Source: DAONBD01 sp964525485
GTDB taxonomy: Bacteria > Patescibacteriota > Gracilibacteria > UBA1369 > LOWO2-01-FULL-3
DNA: 15,349 nt
Direction: 5' to 3'
Assembly: GCA_964525485.1 (NCBI GenBank)
Contig: CAZGHH010000020.1
Coordinates: 1 to 15,349, forward strand
Program-made: the position numbers and the translations under genes
In this document: positions 1-6,731 of the stretch, piece by piece
Numbering within the stretch: the first letter of the stretch is position 1
Layout of the letters: each line of letters opens with the position of its first letter
Notes under the pieces: generated by a model
What the model was told of the DNA's origin: nothing
Databases searched by the model: none
The model's input: the letters and a program-made list of their open reading frames with translations, nothing else

Positions 1-2197
1 TCACTCCACCCAAATACTCCTTCAATCTCTTGTCGATATTTCCCTTTATCTTATCTACCGCGTAATTTGCATCCTCTCCAACAGTATATTCAACCTTCTC
101 TTCTATTTTGTCTTGTCTGCCTCTTAAGAAAAATACGTATTTGTTTTTACCGTCTCCGGCATCTTGTTTTGTCAAAGTAACAGGATATCCATATATAGTA
201 GCGGCGACATATTCACCAGCTCCTCTGCCGGATTCTATAGTTAGACGAGCATCTTTGAATGCTTTTGTTTTAATATCTTCTCCGAGCAGATCTTTTTCAG
301 CCTGTTTGAAGTCATTTGCTTCATAGATTTTGCTTTGAGAAGGTAAATAATCTTGGAACATCTGGTATAGAGATCCCATTTTGTAGCCACGTCTGTAATG
401 AGGACTTTTCGGATTCAAGAACATATCCTCAAAAGAAACTTGAGTTGTTGGTTGAATTTTCTCTTTATAAAATTCTCTTAATGCATTTGCTGTATCGTAT
501 AATTTTTGAGAAGCTTCTATATATTGTTTTTGTTTTGTAGTCATGTTCTTGCCTTGCTCGAGAATTGAAGGTCCCATAGATCCTTGAGCAACCAAGTCAG
601 GAGCGTAATATCCGGCAATTCCCGGAGTAGCAAGTGCGATCATGTTATTGTTCGCAAATTTCTCATTATAAGAAGAATGTTGCGGAGTAATAGGCCCGTA
701 AATGTCTTCAATATTTGCGTTATGTAAGTTGAAAAGAACGGCAGGATCCATTTTTTCCAAATAACTTCCTTTTCCATTTCTTTGAGCCATCGCTAATCCT
801 TCAACATTGGTCCCTTTGAAATCTATGTTTTTTCCTAAACCAACGACATCTTTCATTTTTTCAGGAGCCAAAATCCATCCTGCAGCATAAGCACCGGCAA
901 GTATTGGTCCCCATTTTTTGAGGTGACCGAAGAAGGTAGTTTTACCGTTTTCATCTTTTCCACTACCTTTCAAGAAATTCTGATAAAATTTGTAGATACC
1001 AAATCCTGCTACGGCATACATCGCAAGTTTTGAAGCATCTCTTTCACGCCAAGCGTCCGCGAGATCGTGTCCGAGTTCTTTTGCTTTTTCAGTTGCAAAA
1101 GTGAAAACGGGTTCTTCTCCGGATTTTGCAGCATTCTTTTTTTGAGAAAACTGATTTTTATTAATTGCTGCAACGTTGTTTTTTACAGTGTAAAAATATT
1201 CAACAGCCAAAGCAAAAGCTTCATTTTTACTCTTCAAAAGTCCAAGATTTTCTAGAGTCGGATTCATAAAGGCTTGATATTCTTTGCTACCGACAGGATA
1301 TAATTGTTTAAAAGCATCTTCATTCACATAATCCAATTGTTTTGCCATCCACATAACAACATTTTCAGGAAGGCCAAGTTTTTCAATGAAAACATTTGCA
1401 GTATTCAAAATAGCTTCATGCGAATCTATTTTCAAAGCGTCCGCGCTAACTTTTTCAGATAAAACTCTTTGATAAACATCTAGTTTTGAAACAGGATTTG
1501 TTGTGAGAGCTTTTTCGGTTTCATCACGCTCAAGACCTTTGTTTTTTCTCTCCATGGCCGCGAGTTTTTTGTCGATTTCTTGTCTTTTTTCCACTCTCTT
1601 TTTCTCCGCACTTAATTCGAATTTTTTACTCTCTTCTCTTAATTTTCTAGCCATTTCGATAGGATCATTCAATATTAAATCTTTTTCAACAGATGCTAAA
1701 TTCTCTTTCGCAACCCTGATTCGACTTTCAGTATCTTTTTTTTCTGCCTCGCCTTTTACTGATGGAAGTTTTGCTTCGAGCTCCTTGATGTGTTCTGTTA
1801 TTCGAACCTTATCTCTTTCGAGTCTGTTTAGAATATCAATTTGTTTCACATTTTCAGGACTTCCGTCTTTCTCCAAAGCATCGGCCATCGCAAGCATTTC
1901 TTCTCTTCTATTCTTCATTTCTTCTTTGGTCAAATTCTTGTATTCAGCTTCTTTTTTCGCTTTTTCGGCCTCAGCTTTTAATGGGTCAGGTTTTACAGTC
2001 ACTCCAATTTCGTGGAGCAAACCTGTTGTCGGCATTTCTTTTGGCAAAGGTCTTTTCCCCAGTTCAGACATATCCGGCTCTGAAGAATCAGGGGCTTTTT
2101 CAGCTTCGGAATCTTGTCCGCCCTTGCATGCAACTCTATTTTCCTTGAACGGTGCACGGCCGCTGCGTAAGAAGTAATTGAAGAATATTTGTCTCAT
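1..2197 (-). CDS. Large coiled-coil protein of unknown function, 3' end outside window
   Basis: I do not recognise this protein. Reading the minus strand from the ATG at 2197, the frame stays open for 732 codons to the window edge with no stop, so the C-terminus is missing. There is no signal peptide. After a short N-terminal region with the only obvious cysteine (about residue 24), residues ~73-232 are dense in Glu, Lys, Arg and Ala with heptad-like spacing, typical of a long coiled coil. Residues ~240-390 look globular. Two short hydrophobic stretches (about 393-408 and 430-445) could be buried helices or a membrane hairpin. The remainder is mixed, with aromatic-rich segments. The leader is A-rich with no Shine-Dalgarno, and a good promoter lies about 90 bp upstream. 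It is divergent from tig. The ATG start is the first in frame after that promoter. The coding call is firm; the function is open, with a structural or scaffold role only a guess from composition. Confidence 0.85.
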   Translation of the reverse strand, partial: MRQIFFNYFLRSGRAPFKENRVACKGGQDSEAEKAPDSSEPDMSELGKRPLPKEMPTTGLLHEIGVTVKPDPLKAEAEKAKKEAEYKNLTKEEMKNRREEMLAMADALEKDGSPENVKQIDILNRLERDKVRITEHIKELEAKLPSVKGEAEKKDTESRIRVAKENLASVEKDLILNDPIEMARKLREESKKFELSAEKKRVEKRQEIDKKLAAMERKNKGLERDETEKALTTNPVSKLDVYQRVLSEKVSADALKIDSHEAILNTANVFIEKLGLPENVVMWMAKQLDYVNEDAFKQLYPVGSKEYQAFMNPTLENLGLLKSKNEAFALAVEYFYTVKNNVAAINKNQFSQKKNAAKSGEEPVFTFATEKAKELGHDLADAWRERDASKLAMYAVAGFGIYKFYQNFLKGSGKDENGKTTFFGHLKKWGPILAGAYAAGWILAPEKMKDVVGLGKNIDFKGTNVEGLAMAQRNGKGSYLEKMDPAVLFNLHNANIEDIYGPITPQHSSYNEKFANNNMIALATPGIAGYYAPDLVAQGSMGPSILEQGKNMTTKQKQYIEASQKLYDTANALREFYKEKIQPTTQVSFEDMFLNPKSPHYRRGYKMGSLYQMFQDYLPSQSKIYEANDFKQAEKDLLGEDIKTKAFKDARLTIESGRGAGEYVAATIYGYPVTLTKQDAGDGKNKYVFFLRGRQDKIEEKVEYTVGEDANYAVDKIKGNIDKRLKEYLGGV

Positions 2198-2285
2198 GTT
2201 TTTATTTGTAATTTTTGTTTTTGGCTGTGAAGTTTGATTTTTTTAAGTTTTACTTCCGAGCCTTTATATAAAAATTTATCAAATC

Positions 2286-2314
2286 ATTATACCAAATTTT
2301 CCGAATCTGGACAA
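2286..2314 (-). promoter_or_regulatory. Sigma-70-type promoter for the coiled-coil gene
   Basis: On the minus strand TTGTCC (2314-2309) is followed by exactly 17 bp and then a consensus TATAAT (2291-2286). Transcription would start near 2279, giving a leader of about 82 nt before the ATG at 2197. The -35 overlaps a small inverted repeat, GGAC-AA-GTCC (2309-2318), which could be a regulator site. The match is by eye and untested. Confidence 0.5.
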
Positions 2315-2340
2315 GTCCTTATATATACAGATTGCATTAA

Positions 2341-2367
2341 GGCGGTATTTCTTCCGCCCACTTTTTT
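2341..2367 (+). terminator. Hairpin plus T-tract (terminator or attenuator-like) upstream of tig
   Basis: GGCGG (2341-2345) and CCGCC (2354-2358) can pair around an 8-nt loop, followed by CAC and six T residues (2362-2367). This has the form of a short intrinsic terminator on the plus strand. No plus-strand gene precedes it, so it may end antisense transcription, attenuate a long tig leader, or be chance. The 5-bp stem and the 3-nt gap before the T-run make it a weak example. Confidence 0.3.
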
Positions 2368-2483
2368 GAAATTTTACAAGGCAATTTTAGCTATTTTTCA
2401 CCTTTGGGTTGATTAAAAGATACTAAACTGATAGGCTGTCAACGACTTTTTTCCGAATTACAAAATTATTTAAAAAATTTTCA

Positions 2484-3812
2484 ATGAAATACGAAATTAA
2501 AAAAGACAAAGCCACTGTCACGCTCAGTATCGAAGTTGAGCCAAGCGAAATTTTAAAACACAAAAAAAAGGCATGCGAAGATTTTTCACGCGAGCTAAAA
2601 ATTCCTGGATTCCGTCCGGGACACGCTCCTATGCACATAGTTGAGCAAACTGTGGACAAAAATCATATCCTTGGACATACATATGAAATCGCAATTCAGT
2701 ACGCATACGCAGACGCGGTTATAAAAGAAAAACTCCAAGTTGTTTCTCATCCAAAAATCGTGATGAAATCAGACAGTACAAAGGACTATTCAGAGGGCGG
2801 AGATGCGAATGGTGAAAATTTCAAATTTGAAGCGGAAGTAGCTGTGATGCCAGAGGTAAAAATGAAAGATTACAAATCTATCAAAGTTGAGAAGACCGAG
2901 CCAAAAGTAGAGAAAAAAGAGATCGATGAAACGATCGAAGAAATGCAGAAATATTTCACGACTTGGACAGATACGGATAGGGAGGTAGCAAAAGGCGACC
3001 GAGTAGAAATCGATTTCGAAGGATTCGATCCAAAAGAAAAAGATGAAAAAGGCGAAAATAAAGCTATTCCAAACACAGCTTCAAAAAACCACCCGGTTAT
3101 AGTAGGCGAGGGGTCACTTGTCCCGGGGTTTGAAGACAATTTGATCGGGATGAAAAAAGAGGGAACAAAAGAATTTACTTTGAAATTCCCAAAGGACTAT
3201 CACAAGAAAGATTTTCAAGAAAAAGAGGTTCTTTTCAAAGTCACTGTCCGCAGAATCGAAGAAGGCAAAAAGCCGGAACTTAATGATGAATTGGTAAAAA
3301 AAATCACTGGCAAAAAATTAACAGTTGAGGAATTCAAAGCTGACATCGAAGGCAATATCCGCGCCCACAAAGAAGAGCAATCAAAACAAGAACGTGAAAA
3401 TAAATTTCTTGAGGAGCTTTTGAAGACTGTTGATGTGGAAATTCCAGAGCCACTCATCGACGAAGAAATTCACTTCATGATTGAGGACCTTCAGCACGAC
3501 ATGGAACATCGCGGAATTCCGTTCGACAAATATCTTGAACAGGCGAAATTAACTCACGACGATCTTCACAAAAAGTATGAAAAAGAAGCTGAAAAAAGAG
3601 TGAAACTCAGAATGGGTATTACGAAAGTAATAGAGCTCGAGGGTATCGAAGTTACAGACGAGGATATCAAAGCTGAAATCGCAAAATTGATCGAATATTA
3701 TCCTGAAGATCAGAAGAAAAAGATCAAAAAAGATCTCGAAGGAAAAGAGGAGACAAGTCGTATGAAAAACAAAATGTTACTCAAAAAGTTCTTCGAAAAG
3801 ATGCTAGGATAA
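2484..3812 (+). CDS. tig: Trigger factor, ribosome-associated chaperone / peptidyl-prolyl isomerase
   Basis: Trigger factor binds ribosomal protein L23 at the exit tunnel and shields nascent chains. At 442 residues this one has the usual full length (about 430-450). The ribosome-binding N-terminal domain carries the signature loop, here GFRPGHAP at residues 42-49. A central FKBP-type isomerase domain covers about 165-260, with the VPGFEDNLIGM core, a FPKDY strand and a closing beta-strand (LFKVTVRRIEE). The Lys/Glu-rich helical C-terminal arms cover about 265-442. The FKBP domain begins with a small charged insertion (Lys/Asp/Glu-rich, ~175-190) not seen in E. coli. The ATG is preceded by a T/A-rich leader with no Shine-Dalgarno. 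The gene stands alone on the plus strand, divergent from the coiled-coil gene and followed by a long non-coding stretch, so it is probably its own transcription unit. Identification is secure. Confidence 0.96.
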   Translation: MKYEIKKDKATVTLSIEVEPSEILKHKKKACEDFSRELKIPGFRPGHAPMHIVEQTVDKNHILGHTYEIAIQYAYADAVIKEKLQVVSHPKIVMKSDSTKDYSEGGDANGENFKFEAEVAVMPEVKMKDYKSIKVEKTEPKVEKKEIDETIEEMQKYFTTWTDTDREVAKGDRVEIDFEGFDPKEKDEKGENKAIPNTASKNHPVIVGEGSLVPGFEDNLIGMKKEGTKEFTLKFPKDYHKKDFQEKEVLFKVTVRRIEEGKKPELNDELVKKITGKKLTVEEFKADIEGNIRAHKEEQSKQERENKFLEELLKTVDVEIPEPLIDEEIHFMIEDLQHDMEHRGIPFDKYLEQAKLTHDDLHKKYEKEAEKRVKLRMGITKVIELEGIEVTDEDIKAEIAKLIEYYPEDQKKKIKKDLEGKEETSRMKNKMLLKKFFEKMLG

Positions 3813-3911
3813 ATAGTCGGGTCAGGAGGTCGTCTCGCGTCACGCGACTAAATTATCAAGAACGCGCGGTCATGTAATCAAGAAGTTGGGAGGGGGGGTC
3901 AATACTTTTTC

Positions 3912-3946
3912 AGAGTCTATAAAAAAATGTTTTTTTAAGATTCTCT
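3912..3946 (+). terminator. Possible terminator hairpin downstream of tig
   Basis: AGAGTCT and AGATTCTCT arms flank A7 (3921-3927), TG and T7 (3930-3936), forming a long, mostly A:T, imperfect hairpin with bulges. It sits 100 bp after the tig stop and could end that transcript in either direction. The low GC content of the stem makes this weak; the GC-rich hairpin at 3835-3847 is an alternative but lacks a T-run. Confidence 0.25.
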
Positions 3947-4066
3947 TTCAATATTAGGGGCAAAAATTTTTCTCGATAATTTTTTATTTAACTGCAAAGT
4001 AAAAATCAAAAGTAGAAGACTTTAAAGGTCTTATTTTAGCGAATACGGAAAAGTTTCATGTTCATA

Positions 4067-4096
4067 TTGTATCGCTGTATCGATACAGCGATACAA
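4067..4096. repeat. Perfect 30-bp palindrome built from 8-bp TGTATCG repeats
   Basis: The two 15-bp halves are exact reverse complements with no loop. Inside, TGTATCG occurs at 4068-4074 and 4076-4082, and its complement CGATACA at 4081-4087 and 4089-4095, so four half-sites sit on an 8-bp pitch. No T-tract follows on either strand, which argues against a terminator. The symmetry suggests a binding site for a dimeric or tetrameric DNA-binding protein, possibly the winged-helix protein encoded 335 bp downstream, or a site used in DNA processing. The structure is seen directly; the function is inferred. Confidence 0.8.
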
Positions 4097-4220
4097 AAAG
4101 GGATCCAAACCAAAGTTAGGAATAAAATTAAAGGCAATCTTGTTAAATATAAGAGTGAATTCTTAACGATTAGTAGAAATTACACCAAACATTAATTTTA
4201 ATGAGCTAAAAAACGATTCA

Positions 4221-4304
4221 ATGATGACATTTTTAAATTTTTATAAAGACAAAAAAGAAACACAACACACGGAAACTCCGAATCAAGTCAAAAAACCGGC
4301 ATAG
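4221..4304 (+). CDS. Possible small protein, 27 residues
   Basis: An ATG-ATG start opens a 27-codon frame ending in TAG. The product begins MMTFLNFYKDKK and continues as a polar Lys/Thr/Gln/Pro-rich tail (ending KKPA). There is no Shine-Dalgarno, but the other genes here lack one as well. It lies in the otherwise empty stretch before the winged-helix gene. It could be a real small protein, a leader peptide or chance; I see no family resemblance. Confidence 0.15.
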   Translation: MMTFLNFYKDKKETQHTETPNQVKKPA

Positions 4305-4335
4305 GCATACAATTTCATTTGCATTTTGAAATAAA

Positions 4336-4376
4336 AATGTATACATTCGTTTTGAGGTGAATACTTTTTGTATACA
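4336..4376. promoter_or_regulatory. Twin TGTATACA palindromes, candidate operator of the winged-helix gene
   Basis: The 8-bp palindrome TGTATACA occurs at 4338-4345 (extended to a 12-bp perfect palindrome at 4336-4347) and again at 4369-4376. The start-to-start distance is 31 bp, about three helical turns, placing both on the same DNA face. The second copy contains a -10-like TATACA. The position just ahead of a DNA-binding protein gene suggests autoregulation, and the shared TGTAT half recalls the 4067-4096 palindrome. Inference only. Confidence 0.35.
4354..4360 (+). promoter_or_regulatory. Strong Shine-Dalgarno sequence ahead of a TTG codon
   Basis: GAGGTGA is a perfect 7-base complement to the usual 16S rRNA 3' end. 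It sits 7 nt before a TTG (4368) that is in frame with the winged-helix gene. It is the only clear Shine-Dalgarno next to a possible start in this window. It supports a 21-residue longer form of the downstream protein or a separate translation start, against the family-based choice of the ATG at 4431. Confidence 0.35.
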
Positions 4377-4430
4377 CTTTGCGGTTTTAAAGGGGCCGCT
4401 TCCAGCTTTCACACAACCAGGGCAAATAAA

Positions 4431-4991
4431 ATGTTAAAAAGGCTTTTTACATCGAGCGCGCGTATAAAGCTTCTGGGGTTGTTCTTACGAAAACCCGACC
4501 AGGAGCACTATATACGCCAACTTACACGCGACTTGGACGAGCAGATAAACTCCGTCAGACGCGAACTCGACAACCTCAAAAAAATGGGGCTTTTGAAGTC
4601 TAGGATGAAATTCAGAAAAAAATACTACTATATAAATAAGGATTTCATATTCCTCAACGAACTTCGCAGTATTTTTATGAAATCTGAGAGCTCTTTACCA
4701 AAAATTGCGGAGACAATTGCAGGATTTGGCGATGTGAAGTTGATAATTTTCACAGGTTTATTTGTAGAAAAAGAAACACCGGTTGATCTAGTGATCGTCG
4801 GTCCGATCGACAAAGAAAAACTCACCAATTACTTAAATAACGACCTCCAAACAAAGAGAGCTGTCAGGTTCACGACCATGACGGAAGAAGATTTTAAATA
4901 CAGATTAAAATACAAAGATAAGTTCATAATGGACATCATCAACGACAAAGACTCGGTAATTCCATTAAAAAAACTTGATCTAGATCTATAA
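4431..4991 (+). CDS. Winged-helix DNA-binding protein (transcription regulator-like)
   Basis: The 186-residue product from the ATG at 4431 begins with a winged helix-turn-helix: helix 1 (SSARIKLLGLFLRKP), a second helix with HYIRQLTRDLDEQINSVRRELDNLKKMGLL that reads as the helix-turn-helix, then a basic wing (KSRMKFRKKYYYINKDF), ending near residue 75. The rest (~80-186) resembles a nucleotidyltransferase-like or ligand-binding fold with alternating strands but lacks a convincing catalytic Asp pair, so I call no enzyme activity. Short proteins of this type, starting with a MLxxLFxSxxR motif, are familiar in CPR genomes as putative regulators. The start matches that family pattern. An in-frame TTG at 4368 with an excellent Shine-Dalgarno would add 21 residues (MYTLCGFKGAASSF...), which I consider less likely by homology. 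Palindromes upstream suggest autoregulation. It precedes rplS, whose promoter lies inside this gene's 3' end. Confidence 0.75.
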   Translation: MLKRLFTSSARIKLLGLFLRKPDQEHYIRQLTRDLDEQINSVRRELDNLKKMGLLKSRMKFRKKYYYINKDFIFLNELRSIFMKSESSLPKIAETIAGFGDVKLIIFTGLFVEKETPVDLVIVGPIDKEKLTNYLNNDLQTKRAVRFTTMTEEDFKYRLKYKDKFIMDIINDKDSVIPLKKLDLDL

Positions 4992-5003
4992 AGCAAGTAT
5001 AAT
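4975..5003 (+). promoter_or_regulatory. Sigma-70-type promoter for rplS-csaB
   Basis: TTGATC (4975-4980), exactly 17 bp, then consensus TATAAT (4998-5003). The -35 lies within the last codons of the winged-helix gene. Transcription would start near 5010, giving a ~58-nt leader that contains the repeated GCTTTAGCTTTAGCTTT tract and a possible TTTGC...GCAAA hairpin (about 5024-5043). This is the best promoter match in the window and allows rplS to be expressed apart from the upstream gene. Confidence 0.6.
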
Positions 5004-5067
5004 CCGCACGCTTTAGCTTTAGCTTTGCGACGCTTTGGCAAAATTTATCACTTAGAAATTTTATAAA

Positions 5068-5616
5068 ATGGCTAATAAATTACAAGAATTACAGGAGAAG
5101 GCAATGAAAAAAATGCCAGAAATCGAACCTGGAATGACAGTCAGAGTTCACCAAAAAATTAAAGAAGGCGACAAGGAACGTATTCAGATTTTTGAAGGTC
5201 TAGTTCTTCAGGTTTCTCACGGACATGGAGCAGACACAACTTTTACAGTTCGTAAGGTCGTAGAAGGCGTCGGAGTCGAGAAAATTTTTCCACTTTTCTC
5301 CCCAAATATTGCGAAAATTGAGGTTAAAAAGAAATCAAAAGTTAGAAGAGCAAAATTATACTACATGAGAGAATTGTTCGGTAAAGCTGCTAGATTGAAA
5401 GGCAAATTCGTAAAAGCCGAAGCAGCTGTATCAGAAGCGGAAAAGGAAGAAGAAATAGCCGCATTAGCAGAAAAAGTGGCGAAAGAAGAGGCTGAAAAAG
5501 CAGCTCAAGAAGGCACAGCTCCGGAAGCTCCAGTAGCACAAGAGACTACAACAGTCGACGCTACGCCAGAAGTAGCACAAGCTCCAGAAGCAAATAGCGA
5601 AGAAGAAAAAGCTTAA
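5068..5616 (+). CDS. rplS: 50S ribosomal protein L19 with long acidic C-terminal tail
   Basis: L19 sits at the 30S-50S interface and helps form intersubunit bridges. Residues 1 to about 117 are a standard L19: the PGMTVRVHQKI strand, GLVLQVSHGHGADTTFTVRK, GVGVEKIFPLFSPNIAKIEV, and the family signature around KKSKVRRAKLYYMR near residues 88-101. Bacterial L19 normally stops at about 115 residues. Here a tail of about 65 residues follows, made almost entirely of Ala, Glu, Pro, Thr and Gln (for example EAEKEEEIAALAEK), strongly acidic and probably helical then disordered. There is no Shine-Dalgarno; the ATG fits the family start. csaB begins 16 nt after the stop, so the two are likely co-transcribed. 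Identity is secure; the tail's role is unknown. Confidence 0.95.
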   Translation: MANKLQELQEKAMKKMPEIEPGMTVRVHQKIKEGDKERIQIFEGLVLQVSHGHGADTTFTVRKVVEGVGVEKIFPLFSPNIAKIEVKKKSKVRRAKLYYMRELFGKAARLKGKFVKAEAAVSEAEKEEEIAALAEKVAKEEAEKAAQEGTAPEAPVAQETTTVDATPEVAQAPEANSEEEKA

Positions 5617-5632
5617 ATAAGCTAAACAAATT

Positions 5633-6718
5633 ATGAAAATAGTCGTTGCTGGTAATTATGGCGCGGGTAATCTTGGTGATGAATTGATATTGGAAGGGAT
5701 GATAAAAACTCTCAAGGAAATAGATCCGGATGTGGATTTAACGATTCTTTCAGCTGATCCGGATTACACGGCTGCAAAATTAACAGAAAGATCTTTACAT
5801 AAATTTCCAACCGGAATTAGGTCTTTATTAAAAGGTGTATTTCTAGGGAATATAAAACAAACATTGAAAGCTGTGAAAGAATGCGACGCATTTATATTGG
5901 GAGGCGGAGGGCTTTTCGATTCGTCGAGTAAAATGGGAATAATGATCTGGGCGGTGCAGGCAATGGTTGCGATTTTAAAGAAAAAAACTCTAATAATGTA
6001 CGGGCAAAATCTTCCAAAGGTAAAAAAAGGAATCTTAGGTAAAATAGTTAAATACGTATTCGATAAAGCTATTTTTATTGCATTAAGAGATGATGAAATC
6101 CCGGAAAATTTTAAAAAAGCAATAAAAGTACCGGATTTGATATTTAAATCTCAACCAACAGGACACGAACCCAAAAAAGAAAACATAGTTATAGCACTAA
6201 GAGAAGCCCCATCCGTAACAAAAAATCATCTGCACCAGATAGCAAAATTCATTAATTTCATACAGGACGAAAACAGAGAGTTAAAAATAGAATTCGTGCC
6301 TTTTGAAAAAGAAAGCGATGAGAAGTTGATAGAATTCATGATGCCTTTGTTGGCCGAAAAAGACAGAATAATAGTTCATAAATATACCGACAAAAGAGAA
6401 AAAGTAGAAAAAATATTTTTATCTGCGAAAGCAGTTATAGGGATGAGATTACACAGTATTCTAATGGCTGTAAATACAGGTACACCATTTATAGCAGTGA
6501 ATTACAATCCGAAAGTTTCAAACATTTTGTCTTCGATGAAATTAAAAGGTTTTATAGTGGAAATGAAAGAGATGGATTTTGAAAAAATGCGAAAATTATT
6601 AGAAGAAATTTTATCAAATCAGGAAGAGGTTCAAAAAAGAATTTTGACAGCAAGAGATGCGGAAATCGAGAAATTTAAATTTGCAGAAGAGGGGCTTAAG
6701 AATGCGCTTGGATTGTGA
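5633..6718 (+). CDS. csaB: Polysaccharide pyruvyl transferase, CsaB family
   Basis: This family (PF04230) moves pyruvate from phosphoenolpyruvate onto a sugar of a cell-wall polysaccharide as a ketal. In Bacillus and some other bacteria that modification anchors S-layer proteins through their SLH domains. The 361-residue product has the usual two-lobed glycosyltransferase-B-like layout. The N-terminal loop reads GNYGAGNLGDE (7-17), a Gly-rich GGGG loop is followed by LFD (90-96), and the conserved GMRLHS (270-275) is followed by the GTPFIAVNYNPKV block (283-295). No membrane segment or signal is apparent, so it should act in the cytoplasm. It starts 16 nt after rplS with an A-rich leader and no Shine-Dalgarno. 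The stop is TGA, showing that UGA is not reassigned. It converges with rmlA 13 bp away, another surface-sugar gene. The family is secure; CsaB is the closest named member I recognise, and the acceptor polysaccharide is unknown. Confidence 0.88.
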   Translation: MKIVVAGNYGAGNLGDELILEGMIKTLKEIDPDVDLTILSADPDYTAAKLTERSLHKFPTGIRSLLKGVFLGNIKQTLKAVKECDAFILGGGGLFDSSSKMGIMIWAVQAMVAILKKKTLIMYGQNLPKVKKGILGKIVKYVFDKAIFIALRDDEIPENFKKAIKVPDLIFKSQPTGHEPKKENIVIALREAPSVTKNHLHQIAKFINFIQDENRELKIEFVPFEKESDEKLIEFMMPLLAEKDRIIVHKYTDKREKVEKIFLSAKAVIGMRLHSILMAVNTGTPFIAVNYNPKVSNILSSMKLKGFIVEMKEMDFEKMRKLLEEILSNQEEVQKRILTARDAEIEKFKFAEEGLKNALGL

Positions 6719-6731
6719 AAATGTCCCAGAA

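Larger units (their letters stand above)
3813..4430. other. Long intergenic region rich in inverted repeats, no convincing large gene
   Basis: About 618 bp between tig and the winged-helix gene. Apart from one 27-codon reading frame I see no coding potential on either strand. It holds a GC-rich hairpin just after tig (stem 3835-3839/3843-3847, inside a wider TAGTCG...CGACTA pair), a G3-A-G7 tract (3888-3898), an A-rich/T-rich hairpin (3912-3946), a small hairpin (4016-4032), a perfect 30-bp palindrome (4067-4096) and twin TGTATACA sites (4338-4376). The first ~90 bp are clearly more GC-rich than the rest. I do not recognise tmRNA, SRP RNA, RNase P RNA or a riboswitch here. Confidence 0.5.

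Noticed and set aside
1503..2177. Plus-strand 224-codon open frame over the coiled-coil gene
   Set aside because: It is rich in Ser, Phe and Leu, as expected for the mirror of a Lys/Glu-rich coiled coil, and lies fully within the minus-strand frame that runs through the whole region.
3122..3128. CCCGGGG inside tig as a third copy of the palindromic repeat
   Set aside because: Only the short core is shared; neither flank nor the spacer matches, and it encodes the conserved VPGF of the isomerase domain.
3888..3898. G3-A-G7 tract as a G-quadruplex
   Set aside because: Only two G-runs are present, too few for an ordinary intramolecular quadruplex.
6716..6718. Possible UGA-to-glycine code as in Gracilibacteria and SR1
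   Set aside because: csaB ends at a TGA exactly where the family ends, and none of the full-length housekeeping genes has an in-frame TGA.
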